Assembly (NCBI GenBank): GCA_947630875.1 | Contig: CANRJG010000001.1 | Span: 78,637-142,636 of the forward strand | Length of the DNA: 64,000 nt | Origin: an uncultured Lachnospiraceae bacterium | GTDB lineage: Bacteria; Bacillota; Clostridia; Lachnospirales; Lachnospiraceae | Direction: 5' to 3' | In this document: positions 1-8,989 of the stretch, one piece after another | How the letters are laid out: each line of letters starts with the position of its first letter | Position numbering within the stretch: the stretch's first letter is position 1 | Translations under genes and position numbers: made by a program | The notes under the pieces: model-generated | Database searches by the model: none | Told to the model about the DNA's origin: nothing | What the model saw: the letters and a program-made list of their open reading frames with translations, nothing else

Positions 1-738
1 GGCAGCTTCAAAATCTTCGCCGCCGGAAAAATCCGTCCCCGCCGCCACGTAAATGGTCACCGCGTCCGCCTGTTCCGTATAGGCGTAGTCTCCTGCCGTT
101 TTGCTCCCGGCCCCTTCCGCCGCCAGCTTCAGGGCGCAGTAATACCTCACGCCCCCGGGGCCGCACTGGCCTTTGATATATGCCACGCCGTCCGAACGGC
201 TGCCGGTTTCTTCTTCAAAAGGCTTGCGCATCAGATTGGCCTGCACTGTCAGATCCTTTGCGGCATCGGAAGTCACATGCATCACAAAAACGTTATACTT
301 GTGGCTGACAAAATGGGTCCTGTGGTAAGTCTTGCCCTGCCGCGTATACTGCACGTGGGCCAGCGCCCGATCCAAATCCAGATAACAGGCCCGGTTTTCG
401 ATGTTTTTGCCGCCGTGCCCCAGGAAATGCACCTTTAATTCCGCAGCGTACTGATAGGGATTCAGATATTTGGGGGCGGAGGTCATCTCCATACGGGCAT
501 AAAAATGGGCTTCCTCCAGCCGGCCTTCCTGTACCAGCTGCCGGATTTTCGCAATGCTTTCTTTTGCATCCGGATTTTTCCGGTTATGGTCGCTGCCGTA
601 CCAGATGCTTTCCTCGTTGATGACAATGGACTCTTCCCTGATCTTTCCCAGCACCGACGCGCCCAGCCGGCCGTTTCCCACCGGAAGTCCGCCGTCCCAT
701 TTTTTGGCATCCTTGCGCAATGAAATAATGTGTCTCAT
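1..738 (-). CDS. Glycoside hydrolase family 95-like protein, N-terminal part (cut by window edge)
   Basis: The frame opens with ATG at 738 after AGAGG and stays open to base 1, giving the first 246 residues; the C-terminus lies outside the window. The N-terminal block W-D-G-G-L-P-V-G-N-G-R-L-G followed by an I-N-E-E-S-I-W segment is typical of the N-terminal beta-domain of GH95 enzymes (alpha-L-fucosidases/galactosidases acting on plant and host glycans). The catalytic (alpha/alpha)6 barrel is not in view, so activity cannot be judged. I see no signal peptide, which suggests a cytoplasmic enzyme acting on imported oligosaccharides (inference). It starts 8 bases after the CE15-like gene and is the fourth gene of the operon. 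Substrate (fucose or galactose linkage) is unknown. Confidence 0.8.
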   Translation of the reverse strand, partial: MRHIISLRKDAKKWDGGLPVGNGRLGASVLGKIREESIVINEESIWYGSDHNRKNPDAKESIAKIRQLVQEGRLEEAHFYARMEMTSAPKYLNPYQYAAELKVHFLGHGGKNIENRACYLDLDRALAHVQYTRQGKTYHRTHFVSHKYNVFVMHVTSDAAKDLTVQANLMRKPFEEETGSRSDGVAYIKGQCGPGGVRYYCALKLAAEGAGSKTAGDYAYTEQADAVTIYVAAGTDFSGGEDFEAA

Positions 739-746
739 GGCATCCT

Positions 747-1829
747 CTAACAATGATGTTTTTTCCGATAGCTGACAAACTGTTCCCAGTCGTAGCGTCC
801 CATATAATGCTCCCCTTCCCGCAGATGGAAGCCGATATTGCCCTGATGCAGCACCATGGGCGCAAATTCGATTTCATCCGGCACAACCAGGCCTTCCAGG
901 CTCAAGATCCGGTAAGCGTCGGTTGCTGCGGCAGCCGATAAAAATTCCGATACCGGGTCCGCCCATTTATCCTTCGTGGCGCTGGCCACATACAGGTGCC
1001 GCGGCGCCACCAAAGCCCCGGCGAAATGATGGTCGAAGGGCAGTTCATTTTCCCGCTCGGCATAAGCCGTATACGCGTCGCAAAGCCAGGTCTTGGAACC
1101 TTCCTTCCGCAGATGCTTCACCCGCTCGCCCTTCTTGCCCCGCTGAATGGCGATGCCGCCGCCGCCCGAACAGTTGGTGATGGTCATGGAAAAGCGCTGA
1201 TCCAGCGCACCGGCGCAAAGGGCCGCTTTCCCCAGCCGGGAATGCCCGCAGACCGCCACCCGGGAAGCGTCGATCTGCACCAGGGTTTCCAGATAATCCA
1301 TGATCCTGCAGGCGCCCCAGGCCCACATATGCACCTTACCCCAGGCATGTTCATCAAAGTTCTGGGGCAGGGCACCGATGCCGTTTTCCTTTTCATGGAA
1401 CAGGTCATCGATAATGTCCCGATAATAAAAGGTGGCATAGGCAAACCCTTCCTTGATCACATAAGGCGCGATCTCATCTTCGATGCCGTCTCCCTGCTGA
1501 AAGGCGATGTGAATAAAAGCGGGCACGCTTTCCTCACTGAAAGGCAGATACAGTTCAAAAGGAAATGAAAATGTACCTGCCGTGGTTTCGATTTCCAGTT
1601 CTACTTTGGCTTTCAGCGCGGTATTTTCGAAGACCGCCTCCTCTTCCAGCACCGTATAGGAAACCTCTTCGTTCCAGTCCGGTTTTCTGCCCCACAGATT
1701 ATCCAGCAGGTTTTCCTCGATCTGCTCTCTGCGCAGCGTCCAGTCCTGCTTTGTGCGCAGGGGCGTTCCCGAGTCAAATTTCAACAGTTCCGGCAGATTT
1801 CTTGCAGCCAGTTCTTCACTTATCTTCAT
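747..1829 (-). CDS. CE15-like alpha/beta-hydrolase (glucuronoyl esterase / acetylxylan esterase type)
   Basis: A 360-residue alpha/beta-hydrolase. G-H-S-R-L-G-K at 195-201 is the nucleophile elbow (Ser197, followed by Arg) of bacterial CE15-type esterases, followed by the family's S-G-G-G-G segment at 211-215. A C-terminal A-L-V-A-P-R block, a W-A-D-P block and His341 in R-E-G-E-H complete the expected triad region. Known CE15 members cleave ester bonds between 4-O-methylglucuronic acid of xylan and lignin alcohols; many homologues are simply called acetylxylan esterases. There is no signal peptide, so an intracellular role on imported fragments is inferred. It lies 21 bases after the GH2 gene and 8 bases before the GH95 gene, in one operon. 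The ribosome binding site (GAGAG) is modest. Confidence 0.8.
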   Translation of the reverse strand: MKISEELAARNLPELLKFDSGTPLRTKQDWTLRREQIEENLLDNLWGRKPDWNEEVSYTVLEEEAVFENTALKAKVELEIETTAGTFSFPFELYLPFSEESVPAFIHIAFQQGDGIEDEIAPYVIKEGFAYATFYYRDIIDDLFHEKENGIGALPQNFDEHAWGKVHMWAWGACRIMDYLETLVQIDASRVAVCGHSRLGKAALCAGALDQRFSMTITNCSGGGGIAIQRGKKGERVKHLRKEGSKTWLCDAYTAYAERENELPFDHHFAGALVAPRHLYVASATKDKWADPVSEFLSAAAATDAYRILSLEGLVVPDEIEFAPMVLHQGNIGFHLREGEHYMGRYDWEQFVSYRKKHHC

Positions 1830-1850
1830 AAAACCACTCTCTTTAATTCA

Positions 1851-4844
1851 TTAAAATGTATTGTTGATACAATCCCGCAAAAAGGTATCCAGATTGGCAT
1901 TGACCCCCACCCGGCTTTCTGTCAGCAGTGTCGTCACATACAGCGTGCCCTTGCCGGCGCTGATTTTGACCGCCGTGGGCAGATGCCGCTTCGGCGCGGG
2001 TCTTCCGTCCGCCGCCTGTTTCCCGTAGGTATAAGCGATTTCCTGACAGGGGCAGTCGGTTTCAATGACTCTCACGGACTGAAAATCAATATAATCTTTT
2101 GCTTCGTTGTATAAAAATTCCAGATGATACTTTGACGGGGCCACATGGAAAAACAGCTTCGGCCCCTTTTTTGTGGAGACGCTGCCTTCCGACAAAGTCA
2201 GGCGCATATCCTTTCCTTCCGGCGCCAGCACCACCACGGTTTTTCCTTCCTTCAATGCTTTTCGGATTTCAGCCTCGTTTCCTTCCGGTTCGCTGCACAA
2301 CCATGCGTCTGCTTTTGCGTCCTGCGTCAGAGAAAGCCGCGCCGCCACAGCCGCCGCCTCTTTTCCAAGGGCAGTCACGGCAGCTGCTTTTTCCAGTTTC
2401 GGATAGGCATAAAGTTTGAAGCTCTCCGTATAGATGACTTCGCCCTCCTTCTCACACCAGACGTCCAGCCGGAGTTTTCTGCAAGTCTCTCCTTCCGGAA
2501 GCTGCAGGGCCAGGGAAGCCGCATACTGCGCCGTTGCCGCCGGCATCTGCGCATCAAAGGCATAGGACGCATAGATAGTATCTTCCTCGCAGAGCACCGC
2601 TTTGATCTGTATCGGACCGGTAAAGGCAGTGTCGTTCAGCAGCCAGATTTCCGGCTTTGCGCATTCGCCGCCGTAAAAATACCGCCGGTCGCTGCGTATG
2701 CTGATCCGCACCGGCGTCAGGCTTTCCTGATAGGCGAAAAAGGCCCGCTTCGGAATCCGGTCACAGCCCACCAGGGTCTTCATCCAGCCCGAAGGCCAGG
2801 CGTCGATCAGCAGATGGATCGCCGTATGATTTAAAATATCGGAACGGCGGCGGAAAGCATCGGTCATGACCCGGGTGGCGTGTTCCTGATGGATCTGGCT
2901 TTCCCGTACCCAGTCGCTTACATTGTCCTGCTCCGGATACCAGTCGCCGTGGGTGCCGTTGGTCTGGGCCCGCACGATGCGGGTGGGATACCAATGCCCT
3001 TCTTTATCCATTTCCATCCATTTTTTCGGGTATCGTTCCCACATGATAGGTTCATTGTCCAGTCCTTCTGCACCATACTCCCCACATCCCACCATCCAGC
3101 CGGATTTCACGGGAGGCAGATATCCCCGCATCAGCTTGCCCACCGGCACGCCGTGATTGGAATACCACATGGTGTAGCAATGGAAATCCGGCATGCCTTC
3201 CATGGTGGGCGCGTCGTAATCGCCCTCCACGTTTTTGATGACGCGGTCCGGATTTTCCACATAAACGGCCTTTCTGGCCGCCACAAAAAAGGCTTCCAGT
3301 TCATCCCGCAGCAGCTCCCGGTGTCCTTTTTTGTCATACCGCTTCGAAAACTTGCTGCCTGGATCCGCGGTTCTGCGGATGCAGACCGGCTCGTTGATAA
3401 AGGTCACCATAAAGGCGCTGGGATGGTTGCGGATCAGATGTTCCATTTCCACGGTCTGGCGGATGCACTCCGCAAACTGGGGCCGCCGTAAGAAACTGAA
3501 CAGCGGCAGATCCGTCTGGGTCATCATGCCCAGCATATCCATGTAATCATAGATTTCCTTCTGCACCGGCCGCTGGGTCAGCCGGTAATAATTCATATGG
3601 CACAGCTTCGCGATGAGGATATCATCGATCAGCTGGGCGTAATCCTCTTTCAACACACACTGGGGGAGGTGTCCCATTTCATTGGCCCCCCGCATCAGAA
3701 TCGGTTCGTTGTTCAGGTAAAACTTTCCTTTCGGCTCGCCGGTTTCATCGCTGATGAATTTGCGCATGCCGAAATGCTCTTTTTTCACCGAATCCGCCGT
3801 TCTGTTCTGATTGGAAGAGAGACGCACCGTCAGGGCGTACAGATACGGCGTTTCCGGATTCCAGAGCTTAAAATCCGCCGGCATCTGAATCCGGTAGCGG
3901 TACTCGTTTTTCCCCATGCCGATCCAGCCCACGTGGGCATGAAAAGCAGTTCCCGCGCCGTCCGTGAAATTCTTCGGCACAATTTCCGCCAGCAGTTCGT
4001 AGTCCTCGTAGATTTCCTTCGCGTAATTGGTCACGCCCACCCGCAGTTCGATAAAGCCTGCATCAATATCCGGGCGTGCAAACAGATCGTCCACCCGGAT
4101 CATGGGCGTATAGATCAGCTCCACCCGGCCGAAGACACCGGCGCCTGCGGGACAATGATGCCATCCCGTGTCCGGATCATCCCAGCCAAGGCCTGTAGCC
4201 GCATAGACCTTATCGCCGTCAATGTCGCCTTCTCCCAGAATCGAGTAATCATTTTCAATTTCAATGACCAGCTGGTTGGTTTCTTTCAGATAATCGGAAA
4301 CGTCGAAAGAAAAAGGCGCAAAAAATCCCTCATGCTGTCCCACGAAAGAACCGTTCAGATAAATCATGGCCTTATAATCGACACACTGAAAGGACAGAAC
4401 CGCCCGTTCTTCCGGCTTCGGCTTTTCCGCCGCAAACACACGGCGGTAGCAGGCTTTCCATTTTCCCACGGGGCCGCGGTAGTCCGGGATTTCTACCCGT
4501 TCCCAGTCCGTGGCCGCGGCAAGATCCGAAAAAATCTCTCCGTCTTTCATGAACCGGAAATCAAAGGTCTTCATCGCAATGGTTTGCTCCGGCGCCACCG
4601 GCGCGCTGTGATCTGCAAGAAAAGGGGCGTACTTCGTCCGCAGCGCAGCCAGATCCTTTTGAAAACGCGCCAGTTTTTCCGCCTCTGTCAGATCCGCGGA
4701 AAACACGATCCCCTCTTTGGAGAGGGACGCCGGTAAGGCTTCCACCACCCTTTCCTGTATTTCCACAGGCTCGATCTCCCGGTCCGTAGAACTGACCGGA
4801 TGGGCCGTCATGGCAATATCGGCAAAATAATCATTTACAGCCAT
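1851..4844 (-). CDS. Glycoside hydrolase family 2 (beta-galactosidase/beta-glucuronidase-like)
   Basis: A 997-residue GH2-type enzyme with sugar-binding and immunoglobulin-like domains (about 90-340) ahead of a TIM barrel. F-I-N-E-P (Glu485) fits the GH2 acid/base and G-E-Y-G (Glu589) the nucleophile. A long C-terminal extension is less conserved. I place the start at 4844 because GGAG lies 6 bases upstream; an ATG at 4856 is in frame but lacks a site. There is no signal peptide. It is the second gene of the operon, 21 bases after the nucleotidyltransferase gene, and precedes the CE15-like esterase. The family covers beta-galactosidases, glucuronidases, mannosidases and plant cell-wall activities; the exact substrate cannot be read from sequence, but the neighbours point to plant polysaccharide side chains (inference). 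Confidence 0.85.
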   Translation of the reverse strand: MAVNDYFADIAMTAHPVSSTDREIEPVEIQERVVEALPASLSKEGIVFSADLTEAEKLARFQKDLAALRTKYAPFLADHSAPVAPEQTIAMKTFDFRFMKDGEIFSDLAAATDWERVEIPDYRGPVGKWKACYRRVFAAEKPKPEERAVLSFQCVDYKAMIYLNGSFVGQHEGFFAPFSFDVSDYLKETNQLVIEIENDYSILGEGDIDGDKVYAATGLGWDDPDTGWHHCPAGAGVFGRVELIYTPMIRVDDLFARPDIDAGFIELRVGVTNYAKEIYEDYELLAEIVPKNFTDGAGTAFHAHVGWIGMGKNEYRYRIQMPADFKLWNPETPYLYALTVRLSSNQNRTADSVKKEHFGMRKFISDETGEPKGKFYLNNEPILMRGANEMGHLPQCVLKEDYAQLIDDILIAKLCHMNYYRLTQRPVQKEIYDYMDMLGMMTQTDLPLFSFLRRPQFAECIRQTVEMEHLIRNHPSAFMVTFINEPVCIRRTADPGSKFSKRYDKKGHRELLRDELEAFFVAARKAVYVENPDRVIKNVEGDYDAPTMEGMPDFHCYTMWYSNHGVPVGKLMRGYLPPVKSGWMVGCGEYGAEGLDNEPIMWERYPKKWMEMDKEGHWYPTRIVRAQTNGTHGDWYPEQDNVSDWVRESQIHQEHATRVMTDAFRRRSDILNHTAIHLLIDAWPSGWMKTLVGCDRIPKRAFFAYQESLTPVRISIRSDRRYFYGGECAKPEIWLLNDTAFTGPIQIKAVLCEEDTIYASYAFDAQMPAATAQYAASLALQLPEGETCRKLRLDVWCEKEGEVIYTESFKLYAYPKLEKAAAVTALGKEAAAVAARLSLTQDAKADAWLCSEPEGNEAEIRKALKEGKTVVVLAPEGKDMRLTLSEGSVSTKKGPKLFFHVAPSKYHLEFLYNEAKDYIDFQSVRVIETDCPCQEIAYTYGKQAADGRPAPKRHLPTAVKISAGKGTLYVTTLLTESRVGVNANLDTFLRDCINNTF

Positions 4845-4865
4845 TGTTTTCTCCATTTTTTGTCT

Positions 4866-5783
4866 TTAATACAGACTCTCCGGATACAGTCCCTCATCGG
4901 TCAGCGCGCGAAACGCTTTCACAACGTAGGGGGTATCCTGGGCGTATGTAACACCAAACCATTTATCATGGGTTTCCAGCACCCGCACCCGGGCTTTGCC
5001 CGCCGTAATCAGATCGGATACAACCCCCGGCAGCAGGTATTCTTTCTTCAAAAGTTCTTCCGGTTTGATATCCTTCAGGAACCGGGTGAACCCTTTTTCC
5101 AGTTCCTCCGTCAATTCCGGAGTGAATCCCCACATATTCATGGAAACGTGGGTATTTTCGTCCAGTTCCAGTGTTTTTCCATCCCGAACGCACTCCACTT
5201 TCCCACTTTCGTTGCGTTTGATGTCGCCGGTTTCCACTACTTCTTCCAGAATTCCCTCTTCATTTACTTTACATACACCTCTGGTCACGCCGCCGTTCTC
5301 GCTGAGGGTATTGCCAAGAATAAAGCCGGCCATACAAAACTGCATCGGGGTCCCCGGATGGTCTTCCACCAGATAATCATGTACCAGCCGGAAGGCTTCT
5401 TTTCCGTAATAATCGTCGGCGTTCACCACCACAAAGGGCATATTCAGGCATTCCTTTGCCGCCAGCACAGCCTGCCCGGTGCCCCAGGGTTTCTTCCGCT
5501 CCGGGGGACAGGCAAAGCCCTCCGGCAGGGCGTCGATTTCCTGAAATGCGTATTCTACCTTGATCTTTTTGGCAATCCGGTTGCCGATGATCTCCTTAAA
5601 ATCTTCCTCCAGATCCTTCCGGATAATAAATACTACCTTATTAAAACCGGCTTCCATCGCGTCATAGATGGCATAATCCATGATAATCTCACCGGAAGGT
5701 CCCACATGTTCCAGTTGTTTGATGCCTTTTCCGTAACGGCTGCCGATGCCGGCGGCCATTACCACTAAAGCCGTTTCTTTCAT
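4866..5783 (-). CDS. Sugar-phosphate nucleotidyltransferase family protein
   Basis: A 305-residue protein with the nucleotidyltransferase signature at its N-terminus (M-A-A-G-I-G-S-R-Y-G, then Lys-Gln about ten residues on), a nucleotide-binding Rossmann-like core and V-N-A-D-D-Y-Y around residue 125, which would supply the metal-binding Asp. The family transfers NMP from NTP to sugar phosphates or related groups; the substrate is not identifiable. AGGAG lies 9 bases before the ATG. It is the first gene of the GH2/CE15/GH95 operon, downstream of tandem promoters. Leading a catabolic glycan operon is unusual for an activation enzyme: it could feed released sugars into nucleotide-sugar pools, or simply share a promoter. 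Confidence 0.8.
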   Translation of the reverse strand: MKETALVVMAAGIGSRYGKGIKQLEHVGPSGEIIMDYAIYDAMEAGFNKVVFIIRKDLEEDFKEIIGNRIAKKIKVEYAFQEIDALPEGFACPPERKKPWGTGQAVLAAKECLNMPFVVVNADDYYGKEAFRLVHDYLVEDHPGTPMQFCMAGFILGNTLSENGGVTRGVCKVNEEGILEEVVETGDIKRNESGKVECVRDGKTLELDENTHVSMNMWGFTPELTEELEKGFTRFLKDIKPEELLKKEYLLPGVVSDLITAGKARVRVLETHDKWFGVTYAQDTPYVVKAFRALTDEGLYPESLY

Positions 5784-5833
5784 CTCGTTGCTCTCCTTTA
5801 TTTAAAAAAATCCTCTTCTTACAGTCCCTGTAC

Positions 5834-5862
5834 AGTATACTAGAAATGCCGCAAAATAGCAA
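5834..5862 (-). promoter_or_regulatory. Proximal sigma-A promoter of the carbohydrate operon
   Basis: On the minus strand TTGCTA (5857-5862), a 17-base spacer and TATACT (5834-5839). It lies about 50 bases before the nucleotidyltransferase start and is the downstream one of two tandem promoters. Confidence 0.7.
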
Positions 5863-5869
5863 TTAAAAA

Positions 5870-5897
5870 AGTATAGCGTATCTGCCCCCAATGTCAA
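5870..5897 (-). promoter_or_regulatory. Distal sigma-A promoter of the carbohydrate operon
   Basis: On the minus strand a consensus TTGACA (5892-5897), a 16-base spacer and TATACT (5870-5875), 36 bases upstream of the proximal promoter. Confidence 0.7.
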
Positions 5898-5932
5898 GCC
5901 GCAAATGATTTTCATATGCGGGTCTCCGCACA

Positions 5933-5967
5933 CAAAAAAGGCTGTCCGTATAAAACGAACAGCCTTT
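5933..5967 (-). terminator. Intrinsic terminator after fba
   Basis: Inverted repeat AAAGGCTGTCCG / CGAACAGCCTTT (one mismatch) with a 7-base loop and a U-tract in the minus-strand RNA, 13 bases after the fba stop. Confidence 0.85.
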
Positions 5968-5980
5968 CTTTTGTGCTTGA

Positions 5981-6844
5981 TCAGGCCTTGCCGACAGAAC
6001 CGAAGAGTTCCATCTTCTCGATCACCTTTGCCTTGATGGCGTCGCAGCCGGGTGCCAGAAGTTTACGGGGATCAAATCCCTTGCCTTCCAGATCCTTGCC
6101 TGCTTCGATATATTTTCTGGTAGCTTCCGCAAATACCAGCTGACATTCCGTATTGACGTTAATCTTGGCAACGCCCAGATTGATGGCTTTCTTGATCATG
6201 TCGTCGGGAATGCCGGTACCGCCGTGGAGAACCAGCGGCATTTCGCCGGTAAGCTGCTGGATGGCGTCCAGCGTTTCAAAGCTTAAGCCCTTCCAGTTGG
6301 CGGGATATTTTCCGTGAATATTGCCGATACCGGCTGCCAGCATATCCACGCCCAGATCCGCGATCATCTTACATTCCCTGGGATCCGCGCACTCGCCCAT
6401 GCCGATGACACCGTCTTCCTCGCCGCCGATGGCGCCGACTTCCGCCTCAATGGACATACCTTTTTTCTTGCATACGTCGATCAGTTCTTTGGTCTTTGCC
6501 ACGTTTTCTTCGATGGCATACTTGGAACCGTCAAACATAATGGATGAAAAGCCCGCTTCGATACAATCGTAGCAAGCTTCATAGGTACCGTGATCCAGAT
6601 GCAGTGCTACCGGCACCGTAATGCCCATGCAGTCGATCATGGCCTTCACCATATCTGCTACGGTCTTGAATCCGGTCATGTATTTCGCGGCACCGCAGGA
6701 TACACCCAGGATCACCGGCGACTTTGTTTCCTCTGCCGCAAGCAGCACCTGCTTTGTCCACTCCAGATTGTTGATATTGAACTGACCGACGGCATAATGT
6801 CCGGCCTTTGCTTTCTGAAGCATCTCTGTTGCTGATACTAACAT
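5981..6844 (-). CDS. fba: Class II fructose-bisphosphate aldolase
   Basis: A 287-residue zinc-dependent aldolase that splits fructose 1,6-bisphosphate into dihydroxyacetone phosphate and glyceraldehyde 3-phosphate in glycolysis (cytoplasm). L-H-L-D-H-G at 81-86 provides the catalytic Asp84 and zinc ligand His85; the later G-N-I-H-G and L-H-G-G-T-G segments supply further zinc and phosphate-binding residues. The length and the N-terminal block G-H-Y-A-V-G-Q-F-N match clostridial Fba. The open frame runs on upstream to 7351, but GAGGAGG 8 bases before the ATG at 6844, and the family's start, fix the true start. It is monocistronic, with its own promoter (6903-6931) and terminator, divergent from glmS. 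Confidence 0.96.
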   Translation of the reverse strand: MLVSATEMLQKAKAGHYAVGQFNINNLEWTKQVLLAAEETKSPVILGVSCGAAKYMTGFKTVADMVKAMIDCMGITVPVALHLDHGTYEACYDCIEAGFSSIMFDGSKYAIEENVAKTKELIDVCKKKGMSIEAEVGAIGGEEDGVIGMGECADPRECKMIADLGVDMLAAGIGNIHGKYPANWKGLSFETLDAIQQLTGEMPLVLHGGTGIPDDMIKKAINLGVAKINVNTECQLVFAEATRKYIEAGKDLEGKGFDPRKLLAPGCDAIKAKVIEKMELFGSVGKA

Positions 6845-6902
6845 CGTTTCTTCCTCCTCTATTTTTACCCGGAAACTAAACTTTTCCGTTTTTATTTTCC
6901 CC

Positions 6903-6931
6903 ATGGTAGCATATTTCCCGGAAAATGGCAA
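6903..6931 (-). promoter_or_regulatory. Sigma-A promoter of fba
   Basis: Minus-strand TTGCCA (6926-6931), 17-base spacer, TACCAT (6903-6908), about 60 bases before the fba start. Confidence 0.55.
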
Positions 6932-6985
6932 GATGTAATGCCGGAAATCCTGTTTCTTGCAGTCTTTTGGCGAGAATATCCCTTC

Positions 6986-7014
6986 TTGACTATCCGCCCC
7001 AAACGCGGTATCAT
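6986..7014 (+). promoter_or_regulatory. Sigma-A promoter of glmS
   Basis: TTGACT (6986-6991), 17-base spacer, TATCAT (7009-7014). The start of transcription would be near 7021, leaving a leader of only about 30 bases and so no room for a glmS ribozyme. Confidence 0.75.
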
Positions 7015-7049
7015 TGATACAATTCTTTTGAAATAAAGGAGCACGTTCT

Positions 7050-8870
7050 ATGTGCGGAATTGTAGGATATACCGGTACCCAGGCCTGCTGCGATATTCTG
7101 ATTGACTGTCTTTCCAGACTGGAATACCGCGGATACGATTCTGCAGGCATCGCCGTCTGTGAAGCCGGCGGCATCGTGTCTGTAAAAGCCGCCGGAAAAC
7201 TGAAACACCTCAAAGCCAAAATCGCCGACATGGAAAAACCGAAAGGCACCTGCGGCATCGGGCATACCCGCTGGGCCACCCATGGCGAGCCCAACGACAC
7301 CAACGCCCATCCCCACGGCACGGATCGCGTCATGCTGGTACACAACGGCATTGTTGAAAACTACAAGGAAATCAAATCCTTCCTCACGGAAAAAGGATAC
7401 TCCTTTTACAGCCAGACAGACAGTGAAACTGTGGCGAAACTGATTGATTATTACTATGATGCGGATCCCCTGCAGGCCATTGTCAACGCCAAGGCGCATC
7501 TGGTGGGTTCCTATTCTCTGGGGATTCTGTTTGCAGACCGGCCGGGCATCATCTATGCCCTGCGGCAGGACAGTCCGCTGATTGTGGGCAGGGGCACGCA
7601 GGAAAACTTTATTGCTTCCGACGTTCCCGCCATCCTGCACCATACCCGTTCCTATTATATTCTGGAACATGACGAAATCGCGGTTATCGCCCCGGATCAG
7701 GTGACTTTCGTGGATCTGGAGGGTCATGTGATTGCCAAGGAGCTGCACGAAGCGACCTGGGATATTGACGCGGCGGAAAAAGCCGGTTACGATCATTTCA
7801 TGATCAAGGAGATTCACGAGCAGCCTTCTGTCATTGCCAAGACCATGCGTCCCCATATTATCAACGGGATGCCGGATTTCTCGGACTGCGGCGTGCAGGC
7901 GGACGATCTGCGCACCATCCAGAAACTGCACATCATCGGCTGCGGTTCCGCCGTCCATGCGGGACTGATCGGCGAGTATCTCATTGAAAAGCTGGCCGGC
8001 CTGGATGTGGAGGTTTCCATTGCCTCCGAGTTCCGTTACCGGGATCCCATCATTCACCCCGGTGATTTTGTCATCGCCATTTCCCAGTCTGGAGAAACCG
8101 CCGATACCCTGGAAGCGCTGCGTCTGTCCAAGAAAAAGGGTGCCAAAACCTTGGGTATCATCAACGTGGTGGGTTCTTCCATCGCCCGGGAGTCCGATAT
8201 GGTCTGCTATACCCAGGCAGGACCCGAGATTTCCGTCTGCTCTACCAAGGCTTATATGGTACAGATGACCACCATGTATCTGTTTGCTTTTGAACTGGCC
8301 TATATCCGGGGCTGCATTTCCTCGGAAGCCTGCCGGTATTACATACGTCAGATGGACAAAATCCCTGCGCAGATCGAGCATTACTTAAACGATACCTCCG
8401 CATGCCAGCATGCGGCCACCCATTTAAAGGACGCTGCCAGCCTGCTGTACATCGGTCGCGGCCTCGACTACTGCCTGAGCATGGAGGGTTCTCTGAAGCT
8501 GAAAGAAATTTCCTATATTCATTCCGAATCCTACGCGGCAGGGGAATTAAAGCACGGCACCATTTCTCTGATTGAAAACGGCACGCCCGTCATCGCCATT
8601 GCGACGCAAAGTTCTCTGATCCACAAAACCATGAGCAATATTCAGGAAGTCAAGAGTCGGGGCGCTTTTGTCATCGTCATAACGACAGACCGGCACACCA
8701 TCAAAAAGGATGTCGCCGATTTTGTCATTACCATTCCCGACAATGAAGAGATCCTGATGCCGCTGCTGGCCGCCGTGCCGATGCAGCTGCTGGCTTACTA
8801 TACTGCCATTATCAAGGGCAACAACGTAGACCAGCCCAGAAATCTGGCGAAGTCGGTAACCGTAGAATGA
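7050..8870 (+). CDS. glmS: Glutamine-fructose-6-phosphate aminotransferase (isomerizing)
   Basis: A 606-residue enzyme that makes glucosamine 6-phosphate from fructose 6-phosphate and glutamine, the first step toward UDP-GlcNAc for peptidoglycan. The N-terminal glutaminase domain starts M-C-G-I-V-G-Y, so Cys2 becomes the N-terminal nucleophile after Met removal; L-E-Y-R-G-Y-D-S-A-G and H-T-R-W-A-T-H-G are diagnostic. Two SIS sugar-isomerase domains follow (about 280-420 and 450-590), and the C-terminus ends K-S-V-T-V-E as in the family. AAAGGAG stands 8 bases before the ATG. Unlike in Bacillus, no glmS ribozyme is present in the short leader. Confidence 0.97.
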   Translation: MCGIVGYTGTQACCDILIDCLSRLEYRGYDSAGIAVCEAGGIVSVKAAGKLKHLKAKIADMEKPKGTCGIGHTRWATHGEPNDTNAHPHGTDRVMLVHNGIVENYKEIKSFLTEKGYSFYSQTDSETVAKLIDYYYDADPLQAIVNAKAHLVGSYSLGILFADRPGIIYALRQDSPLIVGRGTQENFIASDVPAILHHTRSYYILEHDEIAVIAPDQVTFVDLEGHVIAKELHEATWDIDAAEKAGYDHFMIKEIHEQPSVIAKTMRPHIINGMPDFSDCGVQADDLRTIQKLHIIGCGSAVHAGLIGEYLIEKLAGLDVEVSIASEFRYRDPIIHPGDFVIAISQSGETADTLEALRLSKKKGAKTLGIINVVGSSIARESDMVCYTQAGPEISVCSTKAYMVQMTTMYLFAFELAYIRGCISSEACRYYIRQMDKIPAQIEHYLNDTSACQHAATHLKDAASLLYIGRGLDYCLSMEGSLKLKEISYIHSESYAAGELKHGTISLIENGTPVIAIATQSSLIHKTMSNIQEVKSRGAFVIVITTDRHTIKKDVADFVITIPDNEEILMPLLAAVPMQLLAYYTAIIKGNNVDQPRNLAKSVTVE

Positions 8871-8989
8871 TTTAAAACTTCCATGCATATTTTTCCTGCG
8901 CCGGCAGATACTAGAACTGTCATAATGAACCGGCGGAAAGCAGTATTGTTTTCCCCGTGACGCTACCGATTCTACAAGGAGGTATCCGC

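Noticed and set aside
3597..4736. A 379-codon plus-strand ORF opposite the GH2 gene.
   Set aside because: No family motif, no ribosome binding site, and the GH2 gene on the other strand is well supported.
6845..7049. glmS ribozyme in the glmS leader.
   Set aside because: The promoter at 6986-7014 leaves about 30 bases of leader, too short for the ribozyme, and no conserved core is seen.
7011..8381. A 456-codon minus-strand ORF opposite glmS.
   Set aside because: It is a mirror of the glmS codon pattern, has no ribosome binding site and no recognisable motif; glmS is certain.
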